Assembly: GCA_951230915.1 (NCBI GenBank)
Contig: OX579633.1
Span: 4,030,001 to 4,094,000, forward strand
Source of the DNA: Antitrichia curtipendula
Taxonomy: Eukaryota > Streptophyta > Bryopsida > Hypnales > Leucodontaceae
Reading direction: 5' to 3'
DNA length: 64,000 bases
Shown one piece after another: positions 47,376 through 58,991 of the stretch (position 1 is the stretch's first letter; each line of letters starts with the position of its first letter). Position numbers and translations under genes: made by a program. The notes under the pieces were generated by a model, which saw nothing but the letters and a program-made list of their open reading frames with translations, had not been told where the DNA came from and did not search any database.

Positions 47376-47840
47376 ATGTACCTATCGTTAACATTTTGAA
47401 AATTTATAGTATATCTATATGGGGGTTCAAAAGTACAAGCTTAGAAAATTTAGAATCTTCTTTTGATTGTCAAAATATCCAACAATAAATAGAACAATTC
47501 AATAATAGGAGAAGTCACAATAGGGCACCCTCATTATTCCAACTCGTTGAGAAATACATGTGGTAGGAGATGAGTAGATAACTAAGAATCATTAATCAAA
47601 CTTGTTAAAACATTGCTTGTACTTATCAAAGAAGGTGCATAAGTCTTCATCCAACTCACATAAGCTCACTAAAGCTATTATGACTCCCCTTAATTTGAAC
47701 CATACTAATGTGCTAATTTGGATGACTTTAGGTACAATTACCTTAGAAAATAAAAAATTCAACATGCTTCATAGCAAAGGCTTGTAGAGTTGTAGGCCAC
47801 TAGTATAGAAATATGATCCTAAAGAGTGAAGCTATAGTAT
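47376..47840. other. Gene-free AT-rich stretch
   Basis: No feature recognised; the 61-codon ORF at 47,602-47,787 has no motif. Confidence 0.35.
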
Positions 47841-47920
47841 AGTATGAGACGTGGTTCTAAAAGCCCATTTTGGCACCAAGCTAGTGCCTAAATGGGCCTC
47901 TAGAACCATGCTCTTATACT
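47841..47920. repeat. Short-loop hairpin, 36-bp arms
   Basis: The 5' arm 47,841-47,876 pairs with the 3' arm 47,884-47,920 around a 7-base loop (CAAGCTA). Complementary blocks: GTGGTTCTA with TAGAACCAT, GCCCATTT with AAATGGGC, TGGCAC with GTGCC. It is reminiscent in size of the hairpin at 15,860 but different in sequence. It could be a small-RNA precursor or mini-foldback. Confidence 0.65.
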
Positions 47921-47981
47921 ACAACTTGGTTTCCTAGAACGACCTATCTACGAGCCTATCTACTACCCTAGAGTACAACAA

Positions 47982-48935
47982 TTAACCCCTAAAAGATCAA
48001 ATTGTGTTTTTTGGCAACATAGCGATTTTGGGCAGCTCACTACGGATGGAGTTTTTCTTTTATTTCTTTGAAATTTTCACAAAACATGTGCCCGAGGAAT
48101 AGCTTTAAAGCCCAACAATTTTTGTAACTTTTGACTACATGGTTAAAAAGTTATTGCATGATATGTGATTTTCTTTGAACTTTGGGCAGCCCGGGCAGCT
48201 CAAAAAATTTCTTTAAAAATGACTTTTAAAAAAAATAAAAATTTGAAATTGGTTTATTAGATTTTTATCTAAGTGGGGAACCTTTGGATCATCCCATTTT
48301 GATCGATGAGTCAAAAGTTATGAGGAGTTTTAGTTTGGGGTAGTTTGTCACTAGTTATAGAATCTATACATTACAAAAGTTTGAAATCCTTTATTTAATT
48401 CAATTTTTATATTTTTGGAAAAAAACAGCAACATTAGTTGTAGATTGTTTATTAAAACATTTTTACCGTTGGGATTGTAATTTTTCAATTCCATAAATAA
48501 ATTGTTTACAATTTAGTATTTTGGCTTATTTTCTACTTCTTTCTACTTACTATTTTTTTTGTACATGTTGTACAATTCCAAATGATTTGAAAATTTTCAA
48601 GCATGTATCCAACTTGAATTGAAGAATGAATCCAAAGGATTACAATCATTTGGACTTTGTTTCATACAAATATTGCCTTCTGAAGTGCAGCTGCCCGGAT
48701 TTTCGCAGTGGTAAAGAAAGGATTTTTGTAACTTCAAACACTAATATCTTGCAATCTACACGGCATGTAATTACTGAAATTTTTTCCACATCTTTTCAAA
48801 TCAGTTTACTAAAAAATCCTACGGTTAAATTTGTCCTAAATTGTTGTTTTTTCTAAAATTTGGTGGTTGTCTTAAAAATGACAGTTTTAGAGTGGTTTTG
48901 GTGAAAAAACATAGTCAAAAACCTTTAGGGGTTAA
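47982..48935 (+). mobile_element. TTAA-flanked non-autonomous element F
   Basis: A 954-bp copy of the element A family from TTAACCCCTAAAAGATC to ACCTTTAGGGGTTAA. Landmarks as in A, including GGCAACATAGCGATTTTGGG and GGTTTTGGTGAAAAAACA. Short ORFs in it are non-coding by-products. Confidence 0.75.
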
Positions 48936-49285
48936 AGTTATATCATCATTCACTACAAAGGTCTATAATCTCATGATCATGTGTACAGTTAGGTCTAATA
49001 ATCTTACGATTTTTTTTTCCAAGAAGATTCAACTAGCAAAAAGTCCATAAACTTCAAGATGCTCTTACATGCTCAAAATTGTGTAGATTTTCAAACCGCA
49101 AAATGTATTGGAATTGGAGTAAAGTGTACTTGAATATCATATAAACTTTTTAGAGAAGTAGAGGCAAGCTCAAGTTTCAAAAAGTTAGTTTGGCCTTGTA
49201 ATTCACCATAGAGAACCTTTGGAAGATAGTCAAAATTTTGTCACGACATTGCAATAGACCAAAAAACAAGCAAGAAATGCTACAA
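48936..49285. other. Gene-free AT-rich stretch
   Basis: No feature recognised. Confidence 0.35.
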
Positions 49286-50135
49286 ACAATTCAAGCGGTA
49301 TAAGATCAAATACCTACGCAACAATTGCAAATGTTAATTTCTAATATATCCAATAGAATGCAAGCCAAAATTTTAGCAAAAGTTGGCAACACTAGGTGGT
49401 AGATAGTGTACAAAAAACATCCAAATTGTTGTATGATTTTGCATTTCTCATATATATATTTGTTATGAAAATAAACTAATACTCACTTAGATTCCAACGT
49501 AATTTGCAATTTGGAAATTTGTCCATTTCTTAGTATGTTAGAGCTTCCAAAAGTTCATAATTTTCTTGTTGAATTTTCCTGGTAACAAAATTTGTAAGAT
49601 TGTTGGACCTAATTGTACAATGGAATTGAATAAGTTTTATTGATCTTCATGTCTCCAGTATCACCATTATCATAACATGTTAAAACAAAACTTGTTGCAT
49701 AGCCTTTCAAAGTCACCCTACACTTCTAAAACTTAACAAATATAGATTTATAACAAATTTTAGTTCAAAAAAAAGAATTACAATTCTGATGATATGATAT
49801 AAGCAATTCAAGTGGTATTGGATCAAATATTTTTAAAGCAATTATAAAGGTTCATTTCTAATATGCACCATAAAATACAAGTTGTTATTTTAGCAAATGG
49901 TAACAACAATAGATGGTAGATAGTGTACATAAAACATCAAACTCTTTGTATGATTTTCAATTACATATGTACACATTTATAATGATGATGAAATAGACTT
50001 TAGTGTGATTTCAACGCAATTCAAAATTCAAAATTTCATTCATTTTTGAACATACATGGGCCTTCCAAAATCTCCTAATCTCAGCTAAAACTATAGGGAT
50101 CCAAAAATTTGTAAGATTATTGGACCCATCAATAT
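49286..50135 (+). repeat. Large tandem duplication, period about 516 bp
   Basis: Copy 1 (49,286-49,615) and copy 2 (49,803-50,135) share CAATTCAAGNGGTAT, GGTAGATAGTGTAC followed by AAAACATC, and TTTGTAAGATTNTTGGACC in order. Anchor spacings are 516 and 517 bp. The copies are diverged (about 70-75% by eye), and the intervening 190 bp is not repeated in the window. Confidence 0.75.
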
Positions 50136-50649
50136 TTAATCCAATCTTAAGAAAAAATGAATAAAAAAGTTACTCAAGTTCTTGGCTATTTTGGCTAATT
50201 TTCAAAGTACATCTCCCTTAGGGCATTAGGGCATAAGATGTTTTTCAGCTACATTGGAGGCCCATTCCCTGTGCTAATAACTAGCCACTGCTGTCTAAAT
50301 TTTTTTTATAAATTAAATTAAAAAATTAAAAGAAAAATATTATTATTATTTGAAAAACAATAATATTTTTTTCAAAAATAATATTAAAAATAATTAAATA
50401 TTATTATTTGATGTGGCAATAGTTATGAGAGTGAGATGGACAACAATTTGGCAAATAAGTAGCACAAATTTTCACATAAAATATTAGAACCTAGTTATGC
50501 GTATTTGATAATAAGAATGGGTATTAAAATGCTCACAATGCTCACTCTCATAAGATTAGTTCATTCCATTTCCAAAACATAAAATTCATGAAATTTCGAC
50601 ACTCATAGCAAAAAATTATGACCAAATGAAGTTTTAACATTTGGACGGC
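50136..50649. other. Gene-free AT-rich stretch
   Basis: Extremely AT-rich around 50,300-50,410 (AATATTATTATTATTTG type). Around 50,615 a block resembles 11,960-12,010. No gene. Confidence 0.35.
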
Positions 50650-51999
50650 AATTTAGACTTCGTCCATCATTTTCTATTGACTCCTAAATTCAATTTGACT
50701 TGAGATTTTTACTATAATCTTAGGTTGACACCTGATATCTAAATCCTAAGTTTGATCTTGGATGGACATATTCTCCTTAGTTTCATCCATTCATCGTTCT
50801 AAACTTCATCCTTTAATATTTTCTAGGTTTTAAAGTATTTTTCAAAGTCTAATTTAGTTTTGGACTCCTCTAATTTACTTCTATAAACTTCCAAATCTAA
50901 GTTTCTTCCTTGCTTATCTTCTAAGTTTTTAACTTAACATCTATCTTTCCCTTAGATGCTGAATTACTTCTATTCAATTATTATTTTTAGACTTTTGAAA
51001 TTTGTTTCTTAAAGAAATTGTTTTTACTGATCTAAATTGCTAAGTTACTTCAAATTTGAATTTTACTAATAAAAATGATTGATGGATTAAATTTGACTGC
51101 TAATCGATACTTCAAACTTCATCCACTGATTTTGTTCAACTTCTAATTGAAGATTAACTTCAAATTTTGCTTATATGGTCTAGGTTCTTACTACTATCTA
51201 AGTTTCTTTTTTTAATTTATATTAGATGAAATATATTAAATTTCATGCATTCTACCTTTTTTACTTCATTCACTTATAACTTATTCGTTTTAACTCTATT
51301 TTTACTAAGTTTTTATTCTTTTGAAAGCCCTTGGACCTAGTCTATAGGCTTATAAAACTAAAACTCGGAATCAAATCTAAGTTTAATGGTTTGAATCTAA
51401 CTTGCAATTTGGCAATGGTTTAGGGTTCCTATTTAAGACATTCAAAGAAAAATTTGGGTTTTGATGAACTTATCTCAATATTAACCTCATCTATGAGGTC
51501 ATCAAACATCCCTTCAAATTTGTCTTTGTTCGCCATCTTTCTCCCTTGTGAATTTTTACTCACCACTTATAGAATTTTGATACAAGTTTTCAAACTTCAA
51601 ATTAACTCTTACTTCATTCTAAGTCCCCATTCCTCCTACTTCCTTTCTTTTCTTTTCATTTTCCCCATCAATTATTTTCTAATCTAATTTTTTATGTCCG
51701 GATGAAATTCTTTAAATTTTTTTATAATCCTATCCATTTGAATCATGTCTGTATTTCAATCTCTAGGTTGAGTATTCCTTACCTCTAACTACTTTTTTTC
51801 CTAACTCCTCCCCTCCTTCCTTAACACTTGTTTGTGAATTTTATGAGAGTCACTTGTAGCCGCAACTTAAACAAATTTGAGAGTTCTTTGTGAGAGTAGG
51901 GCAGGATATCCAAACCTTGTGTTTTTTTTCAAGAAAAATTGACTTGTGTTGAGTTTTTTTAAGCTTATGGACTCCCTAGGTTGTAGGGCGGTGAATTAT

Positions 52000-52290
52000 A
52001 ATTGGAACTTCAACCCTACGGCCATTAGATGTGATCGGACCCTCATAACTATTGGATGTCATTGGAAACCATGGGCCCCTTGTGGTTGTCAAATGTGATT
52101 AGAGCCTAGGCCTCTGTAGCCGTTGGATGTGATTGGAATGCTTGGGCCCCTTATGGTTGTCGACGTAATTGGAACTTGAGCCCTCGTTGTCATACGTCGG
52201 ATGTGATTGGAGCCCAAGCCCTCATGGCCATCGAATGTTATTGGAGCCCTGAGCCCTGTGGCTATTGGATGTGATCGGAGTCCTATCTTG
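52000..52290 (-). repeat. Degenerate minisatellite of about 43 bp
   Basis: Roughly seven diverged units containing GGATGTGATTGGAGCC-type text followed by GGGCCCCTTNTGGTTGTC. It lies inside MULE-family copy 3, beyond its GCTTTGAC modules, where copies 1 and 2 carry their own unrelated minisatellites. Confidence 0.75.
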
Positions 52291-52539
52291 TGGTTTCTAA
52301 CCCGACAATACTCCTTTACAAGCTCAATTTGGGTTCCTCAACTAGTTGCTAGTTTTTTATTTTTTAGATTGGAAATTTGGACACTAATTTTGCCAAAAGG
52401 ACTTGGATATTTGCAAACTAAAATAAATCTATAAGGTGGATATTTGGAAACTAAGTGAACCCAACAATTTGGGACTAACTTTGAATCAACACTTGAAATG
52501 TCCTTGGGGGGATTTCTTGACAACTTTCTATAACAATTG

Positions 52540-52700
52540 ATGTCAATGCTTTGCCGCCTAAGGAAGTTTTACAAATACTACCAACACTTCTAAACTTCTA
52601 AAGTCAAAACTTTGCCGCCAAAGAGGATTTTACAAATGTTACAAGTATTTCTAAAACTTCTAAAGTCAAAGCTTTGCCGTCAAAGGGGAAAGGGAAACTA
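52540..52700 (-). repeat. GCTTTGAC leader modules, copy 3
   Basis: On the plus strand, ATGCTTTGCCGCCTAAGG (52,547), AACTTTGCCGCCAAAG (52,608) and AAGCTTTGCCGTCAAAGGGG (52,669), i.e. GGCGGCAAAG-type modules on the minus strand about 60 bp apart. Counterpart of 3,615-3,810 and 22,290-22,530. Confidence 0.65.
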
Positions 52701-53340
52701 TAGGCAGGTGAGTTAGTATAATAACAAGGTACAAAACACGCTAGTGCACACCAATTAGTACAAGTGGGTTAGTACACAACGCATGGTACAACAAAAACTA
52801 GAACAACTAAGTTAATACAAATTCAACTCACAAAACACCAGAGGTCCTCCTAAGTGGCATTACCAAGGTACAAAGGGAGATAACTCTAGGATTAGTATAA
52901 GAATATAAATAATTTAAAACCAAACACAATAACAATTGGAAGAATCTTGCAAGGACATACAAGAACAAGCTTTGAAGTGAGCCCAATATCCTTTAAAGAA
53001 AGATTGAAGAACAATAACAACAACAAAGCACAAAAAACTTAAAAAAACAAATGTTTGGTGATTTGGCTCAAAAATGGACAAAAATAGATCCAATGGAGTC
53101 AAGTAGCAACAAGGTTTGTTTTGAAAGGGGAATGGATGCCCTTAAGTAGTTCTTTAGTGGGCACCCCATTTGTTTCATTTTCTTACAAGTAAACTTATCA
53201 ATTAGGATTTTCATCCTAATCCTTTGGTTATTCTACTTTTTATGTTGGTCCTAAACTCTAATTTTTGGAGGAAGACTCCAAATCACAAATTAATTGTGAT
53301 ATTGGCTTCATGGCTATTTTTACACTACAAGATCCCTTTT

Positions 53341-56300
53341 TCTTTCTTCCTTTGCAAAAAATTCATCAAAACCTAGTGCCAACTTAAAACTGAAAGGGGT
53401 CAAAATTCAACTTTTGGAATTCACCTTTTTGAAATAAAAACACCCATCCTAGGCTCTTTAGTAGATATAAGGGAGTAAAAAAAGACCTTGCTTTAACCTC
53501 ATTCCAATTTTGTATGCCCCCAAATGCCAATCAACTTTGCAAACTTCCTTCAATTTTGCCAGTTTTGAATAATCTTGTTGGTTTGGGTACTTTTGGAAGT
53601 TGAAATGTTATGAAACTTTTTGAAATGTATTATTAGCATAAGAATAACCATACTGATTTTTTATAAGATTTAACCGCGACCTAGGTTATTTCTAAAAAAT
53701 TTCCATTGTGATTTTTGGCAGTTAACCATCCGAAAGAAGATCTTTTGCAAGTCAAAAAATTCTATAACTTTTTATGGAACCTCTCATGAAAAAATACAAA
53801 ATTTTACTTGCAAGCTTTATAATTTTACTTTGTACATTGCAGAAAAAGAATAAAATCCTGTTATTCCTTTTAATTTACATGTGAATAGAAAATCTTCCAC
53901 ACGAAAATAAATCTTGGCAAACCAATTTTGTCATTGGAATCCTAGCATAATTTCAACCTTGGAACACCTTACTTTGACCTTAGATGCCCTCTACTAGTCT
54001 GTCTTGAGTTTGCCACACTTCTATGCTAATAATTTATATTATTTCATGCAATTAAATAGAAAATTGAAACCTCTCTTCAGGAATTGATTTTGATTTTTTA
54101 CATGGATTCTCACATGGGTTCCCTCTAACCAATTTTGCCATGATCTATCACATACACGACAAGTTTAGTCAATTTGGGCAGTATTCAATTAATATCTATA
54201 ATTTATACAATTTCTGAATTTTTAACCTATTCGCATGCAGGATTTGGGCTTACTATGGAGAAAACACTCTATTTAGAATCAAATAATATATTAGCATGTG
54301 ACTTACATATTTTGATTTTACACTCTTTTGGGTTTTTTTTGTATATAATACTTGCTTTAAAATTGTAAAAAATAAAATAAAATAATAAGTTTCAAGTTAA
54401 AAAATGGGAGTTTACAAGTGCCTCAAAAAAATTCAGATTATTTGACCACACAGTTTAGTAGATATTTAAATTTTATGTTTTCTTTAGGTCAATGGAAAAA
54501 CGGAGGAGCGCACTTTGAAGGAACATATCTTAGTGAAAATATTTGAAATGATGATCTTTCTATGCTCAATGAAAGACAAGAGAGTTAGGAATGCTCATCT
54601 AAATTTTTTGTCATTTTGCAATTTTTGGTAGAGTTTGCAATGCACAGTGGTCATTCAAAATTTGAAATGAAAGTAGTGTTTGTAAGAGAGAAAAAAAAAT
54701 GGCACACTTGTCTTCTCCTTAAGCTCTTTAAATTTGCCCTTCCTAAGGTGGACAATAATTGCATTGATTGGCTAATTTATCAGTTCATGCCCAAACTAAA
54801 CTCCAAAACATGAACCATGAGCTATACTACACCATTTAATTTTGAAAATTCCACAAGGTGGAGTTTCACTCAAAATTTGATGAAACTGCTGCCATTGGAT
54901 TTCTAATGTAATTTGGATTTAGGAAATAATTTCTATTTAAAAAATCAAAATTTGAAAATAGACAAGTCAAAAAAGAGGAAAAACAACTAGAAAATGGTCA
55001 CTTGGGTCATTAGGGGTTTAGGTCCGGTAGAATGTTCCATTAAAAAAAATACTAAACTCAAAAATCAAATATTTTATCAATAAATGAAGTATCAACTCAA
55101 ATCACAACATAAGTACCTTAATTCATTAATTTGTTTGGTTTATAGATTGTTTGATTCATAAAACATTGGGTTGGAAGTGTAATGGGTTATAGAATACTCA
55201 AGAGTTGGGAGTCTCATGAGCATTATCATGGAACATAATGTTAAGTAAAACTTAATCATAAATATCCATATGTGTACTTTTGGTTTAGAATGATTAAGAA
55301 TTGTTAGGGATAATCACACTCTTTTGACTATTAAATTGGGTAGTTTGCTTGAACAAAGAACTTGGCATTTTAGCAACTTCATTTTTTTGCCCTTGAACTT
55401 TGTGTACACAAATGTTGGAACATTCTTTGAGTTCAAATTATTAATCTTGGTTGCACTTCTTGGTAGAATGTCATCAATCTAATTTTGTAAAAGGAGGTGT
55501 ATAAATGATAAATGTGCTCAAGGCATAGTAGTGATAAGTGACGTCATTCCTGAAATATTGTTAGAAAGACATGTATTGTTGTTTGTATATGAAATATTTT
55601 AGTCATTTAATTATACAGAACCGTACATATCAAAGACGCATCTAATGAGAATTCTTCCGTGATCATTGTAAGGTGCATCTTGAAGATTATAATGTTTGTA
55701 CAAAGCATATATCAAATGTAAAAAATAATATCATTTTAGAAAAAGTTGTAGTTGTCTACAATGCAACTTCAATTCCTTTTGTGATCAGTTTTTGGTGACA
55801 AAATCCAATCACATGTCTTTTCTTTATCTTCTATAGTCTTAGAAAGTCAAGATGAACCAATTTCTTTATCATAGACACATTTCTTTTATATAGTTCATCA
55901 ATTTCTTTGTCATAGCAATATACTTGTAGAAAGCAAGTAACCTTTGTACAATTATGTATTTTGAGAGTTTCGTAATCCAAAATCATAAATTGATTAATGT
56001 AGAATATGGGTACATATATCTGCGACCATATGCAAACTTCATATCCTATTTCTAAATGGATTTGCTAGTGTTGTAATTTCTAACAATTTTAAAGTAATGA
56101 TCTCTTTAGCCCCGAAATTTTTTTTGAATATAAAAGAGGATAAAAATACCAAATGAGGCATTCTAATAGATTGAAATTTCTCCCAAATTTGTACACAACA
56201 GATTTAATGCTAAAAGTGCCCCCAAAATGAGTTTTTCACTTTTTGACCCATTTTTTAGGCACTTAATTTCTATGTAGTATTATGCAAGAGACAAAGTGGG

Positions 56301-56761
56301 ACTCAGAATTGGAACTTAGAGTTGGGACTTTAGCCTTTACACTATGAGTCCCAAATCCCTCATTTTTTATTTTATTTTTCATCTTTTACAACCCCCCAAA
56401 GTTGAAATTTGGCCTTAGAACTGGGACTTAGAAAGTTGGGACTTATGACGTATTGTAAAGGGAACCTCAATGTTTTTGTGATTGACATATAGTGTTTATT
56501 TGACCCATAGTATACCGCATTTAACTACTTCTAGACTTATGAAGGGTCCAAAATTAATAACAAAAAAAATGGTCATTTGGAGATAGCGCAAAACATCAAG
56601 AAATCTATGCAAAACACTAAAGACCTTCATATGTTATTATTTGGAGATCTTTGAAAGCTTTGTCTATAATTCACTTAATAGTCCAGAAGTAGTTAAATGT
56701 GATATTGGTTCAGCTCAAGGGTGATTTTGTATTCAAAATATGTTACATAATTTTTCAAATT
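53341..56761. other. Gene-free AT-rich stretch
   Basis: No gene recognised. Around 56,310-56,450 a GGGACTTAGAAAGTTGGGAC-type phrase is repeated with variation. The 64- and 65-codon ORFs near 54,170-54,810 have no motif. Confidence 0.35.
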
Positions 56762-57373
56762 TTAACCCCTTAACTCCTAAAAGATTGGGGGTGTTTGAGC
56801 ATAGTCCTTGTTTTCTTGACTAGCTCTTGCAACAAGCATAATTTCTCATTTGTGTAGAACAATTTTGATGATCATTACTATTGAAATGAAACAAGACTTA
56901 TTTAGCTTTTCTATTTAGAAAAAAATCAACAAAATTGCACAATTTTTGAGAAAATGTTACCGTTGACAAAATTGATGAAAGATGTTAGGTTAGGGAATTC
57001 TTTGTATGTATGCTGAAATCAAAATGCTGAAATTGGAATACTCAAAAGTGCTCCAAAAAATTTGTTTTTTTCCCTTTCATGTACATAATATTATAACATT
57101 AATGTGGAATTTTTTTCAAATCATTTTGAGGTGTAGAAAAAAAGATATGAGAATGTGAAGTAATGGCCTACAATGCCTTTTCTATTCTCAAAAATTCACC
57201 AAAAATTGCACACTCAATCATTTCTTGATCAAATTGCACCAATGGATTCAAAAGAGAAAATCATCTAGAGTCTATTTGTTGCTTATAGACTGTTAGTGAG
57301 GTTCACATATCAATTTTCTTACAAATGTAGTTGTAAAAGCCATGTAGTGGCCTTATGGTCCTTCAGGGGTTAA
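56762..57373 (+). mobile_element. TTAA element H
   Basis: About 600 bp, ending GGTCCTTCAGGGGTTAA (TTAA 57,370-57,373). The left end is either TTAACCCC at 56,762 or TTAACTCCTAAAAG at 56,771. The interior differs from element A, so it is another subfamily. Its right TTAA coincides with the left end of element G. Confidence 0.6.
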
Positions 57374-57568
57374 GGACCAAACTTTTTTTTTTGGCAACAT
57401 AGCAATTTAGAGAAGCTCACTATGAATGGAATTATTTTATTTTATCTTTTGAAACTCAAAGTTTATTCTAAGAAATAAACCAAAACAAACAACAGAAAGC
57501 CAAGGGCAAAGTCCTAGAGATTTTATTTTCTTTGAAATTTTCACACAACATGTAGAAAAAGTTTTTCT

Positions 57569-58184
57569 TTAATCCCTAAATATCCAAGCCTTTTTTTGAG
57601 TTTTTTGGAATTTGCTCTAAATCGAACAAAATGCCAACATTTTGATAAGTTTATCAATTTTACTAACATTTTAATTGTACAAATTCAAACTAAACATGTT
57701 GGAGATCACATGGGAAAGAAAGCATGGCAATATGACTTCTAGATTGAAAGATTATAGTATTTGATCACAAGTGTGTTAAAACTATGAAAGTGATTTTAAA
57801 TCTTTCAATTGATCCTATTTTCACATATCAAATCTAAAAATTTGGTCACCAAAAAAATATGAGGTTAAAGGACATAATAGGCATAACCCCAATCAATTTA
57901 CAGCTTTCAAATTTTACTCTACAATTTTTTTAAATGAATTTTTAATGTGATTTTTTCTCCAAGATCTAGTATACAAGTGTATTTGAGGTTCATTTCCAAG
58001 AATTCTCAACACTAGAAAATGAAGATTTGCAATGGACACCCTTGTACAAAATCTTGAATAGAGAAATCATTATCATTCATTTTCAAAATTGAATTTTTGA
58101 TGCTAAAACTAGACTTCAAAACGAATTTTTCAAAATTATAAGCTAGTAAAAATAGAAATTTAATCTTGGGCATTTAGAGATTAA
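57569..58184 (+). mobile_element. TTAA element I, nested inside G
   Basis: Begins TTAATCCCTAAATATCC and ends CATTTAGAGATTAA. Removing it with one TTAA rejoins G as TTCTTTAAGTCCCAATAATT, matching the family text CTTTAAGGCCCAACAATTTT in A, C, D and F. About 612 bp without the second TTAA, with no ORF. Confidence 0.8.
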
Positions 58185-58328
58185 GTCCCAATAATTTTCA
58201 TAACTTTTGACTATAACTATGGTTAAAAAATTATTGTATGATATGTCTTTATTTCTCCTACACTAGGTAGTCTAGATGGATTAGTGAAAATCACTATTTC
58301 AAAAAAAAAAATTGAAATTAATTTTCTA

Positions 58329-58349
58329 TATATATATATATATATATAC
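58329..58349. repeat. (TA)n microsatellite
   Basis: About ten TA dinucleotides inside element G, where other copies have TTTATATGTACG-type text. Confidence 0.85.
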
Positions 58350-58991
58350 GTGGAAAGCTTTGAATCATTCCATTTTGATTAATGAGATGAAAGTTATGAG
58401 GAGTTTTAGTTTACGGACAGTTATGGATTTTCTACTATAAAATAAACTTGGAAGTCCTTCATTTAATTCAATTTTTTTTAAATTTAAAAAATAAATAAAA
58501 ACATAGGATGTTTATTACATCATTTGCAATCATTGGGATTGGAATAACAAAATTCTTAACAATTTAGTATTTTTAATCATTCTCTACTTCTTTCTACTTA
58601 CTATTTTCAAGACTATTTTTTTCAATAGGTTGTACAATTCTATATGATCTAAATTTTTTCAAGCATGTAGCCAAATTGCCTTGAAGAATGAATCTAAAGA
58701 AGCATCACCCTTTTAAAAAAATTCTTACAAATGTGACCTAGTGCAACCACCCTATTATTTGGAAGGTCCCCCAAAAGGATTTTTGATTTTTTGTCTCTTC
58801 AAACGCTAATATCTTGCAATATACACTATAAAACTTTTTCCACATCTTCTCAAACCAATGTGGTACAAGATCCTCTGGTTATATATGTCTAAAAAATGTT
58901 TGTTTTTTTTCTAAAATTTGATACTTGTACTAGACAAGGCAATTTTGGAGCGTTTTTGGTGAAAACATAGCCAAGGAACTGTAGGGGTTAA

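Larger units (their letters stand above)
50650..53340 (-). mobile_element. MULE-family copy 3, inverted, decayed
   Basis: Read on the minus strand from about 53,340: TTGGAGTCTTCCTCCAAAAA (compare TTGGAGTTAATCTCCAAAAG in copy 2), GGATTAGGATGAAAATC, a decayed promoter region (GGTGCCCACTAAAG then TACTTAAGGG), three GGCAAAGCTTTGAC-type modules, a minisatellite, then intron-like A/G/T-rich sequence to about 50,650. No transposase exon and no clear exon 1 were found. Limits are approximate. Confidence 0.5.
57370..58991 (+). mobile_element. TTAA element G, interrupted by element I
   Basis: Element A family copy starting TTAAGGACCAAAC (the usual CCCCTAAA is missing) and ending ACTGTAGGGGTTAA (58,988-58,991). 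It carries a roughly 95-bp insertion near 57,448-57,535 bounded by similar ATTTTATTTT and CTTTGAAA text, and element I at 57,569-58,184. The remaining landmarks follow A, ending with GAGCGTTTTTGGTGAAAACA. Confidence 0.75.
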
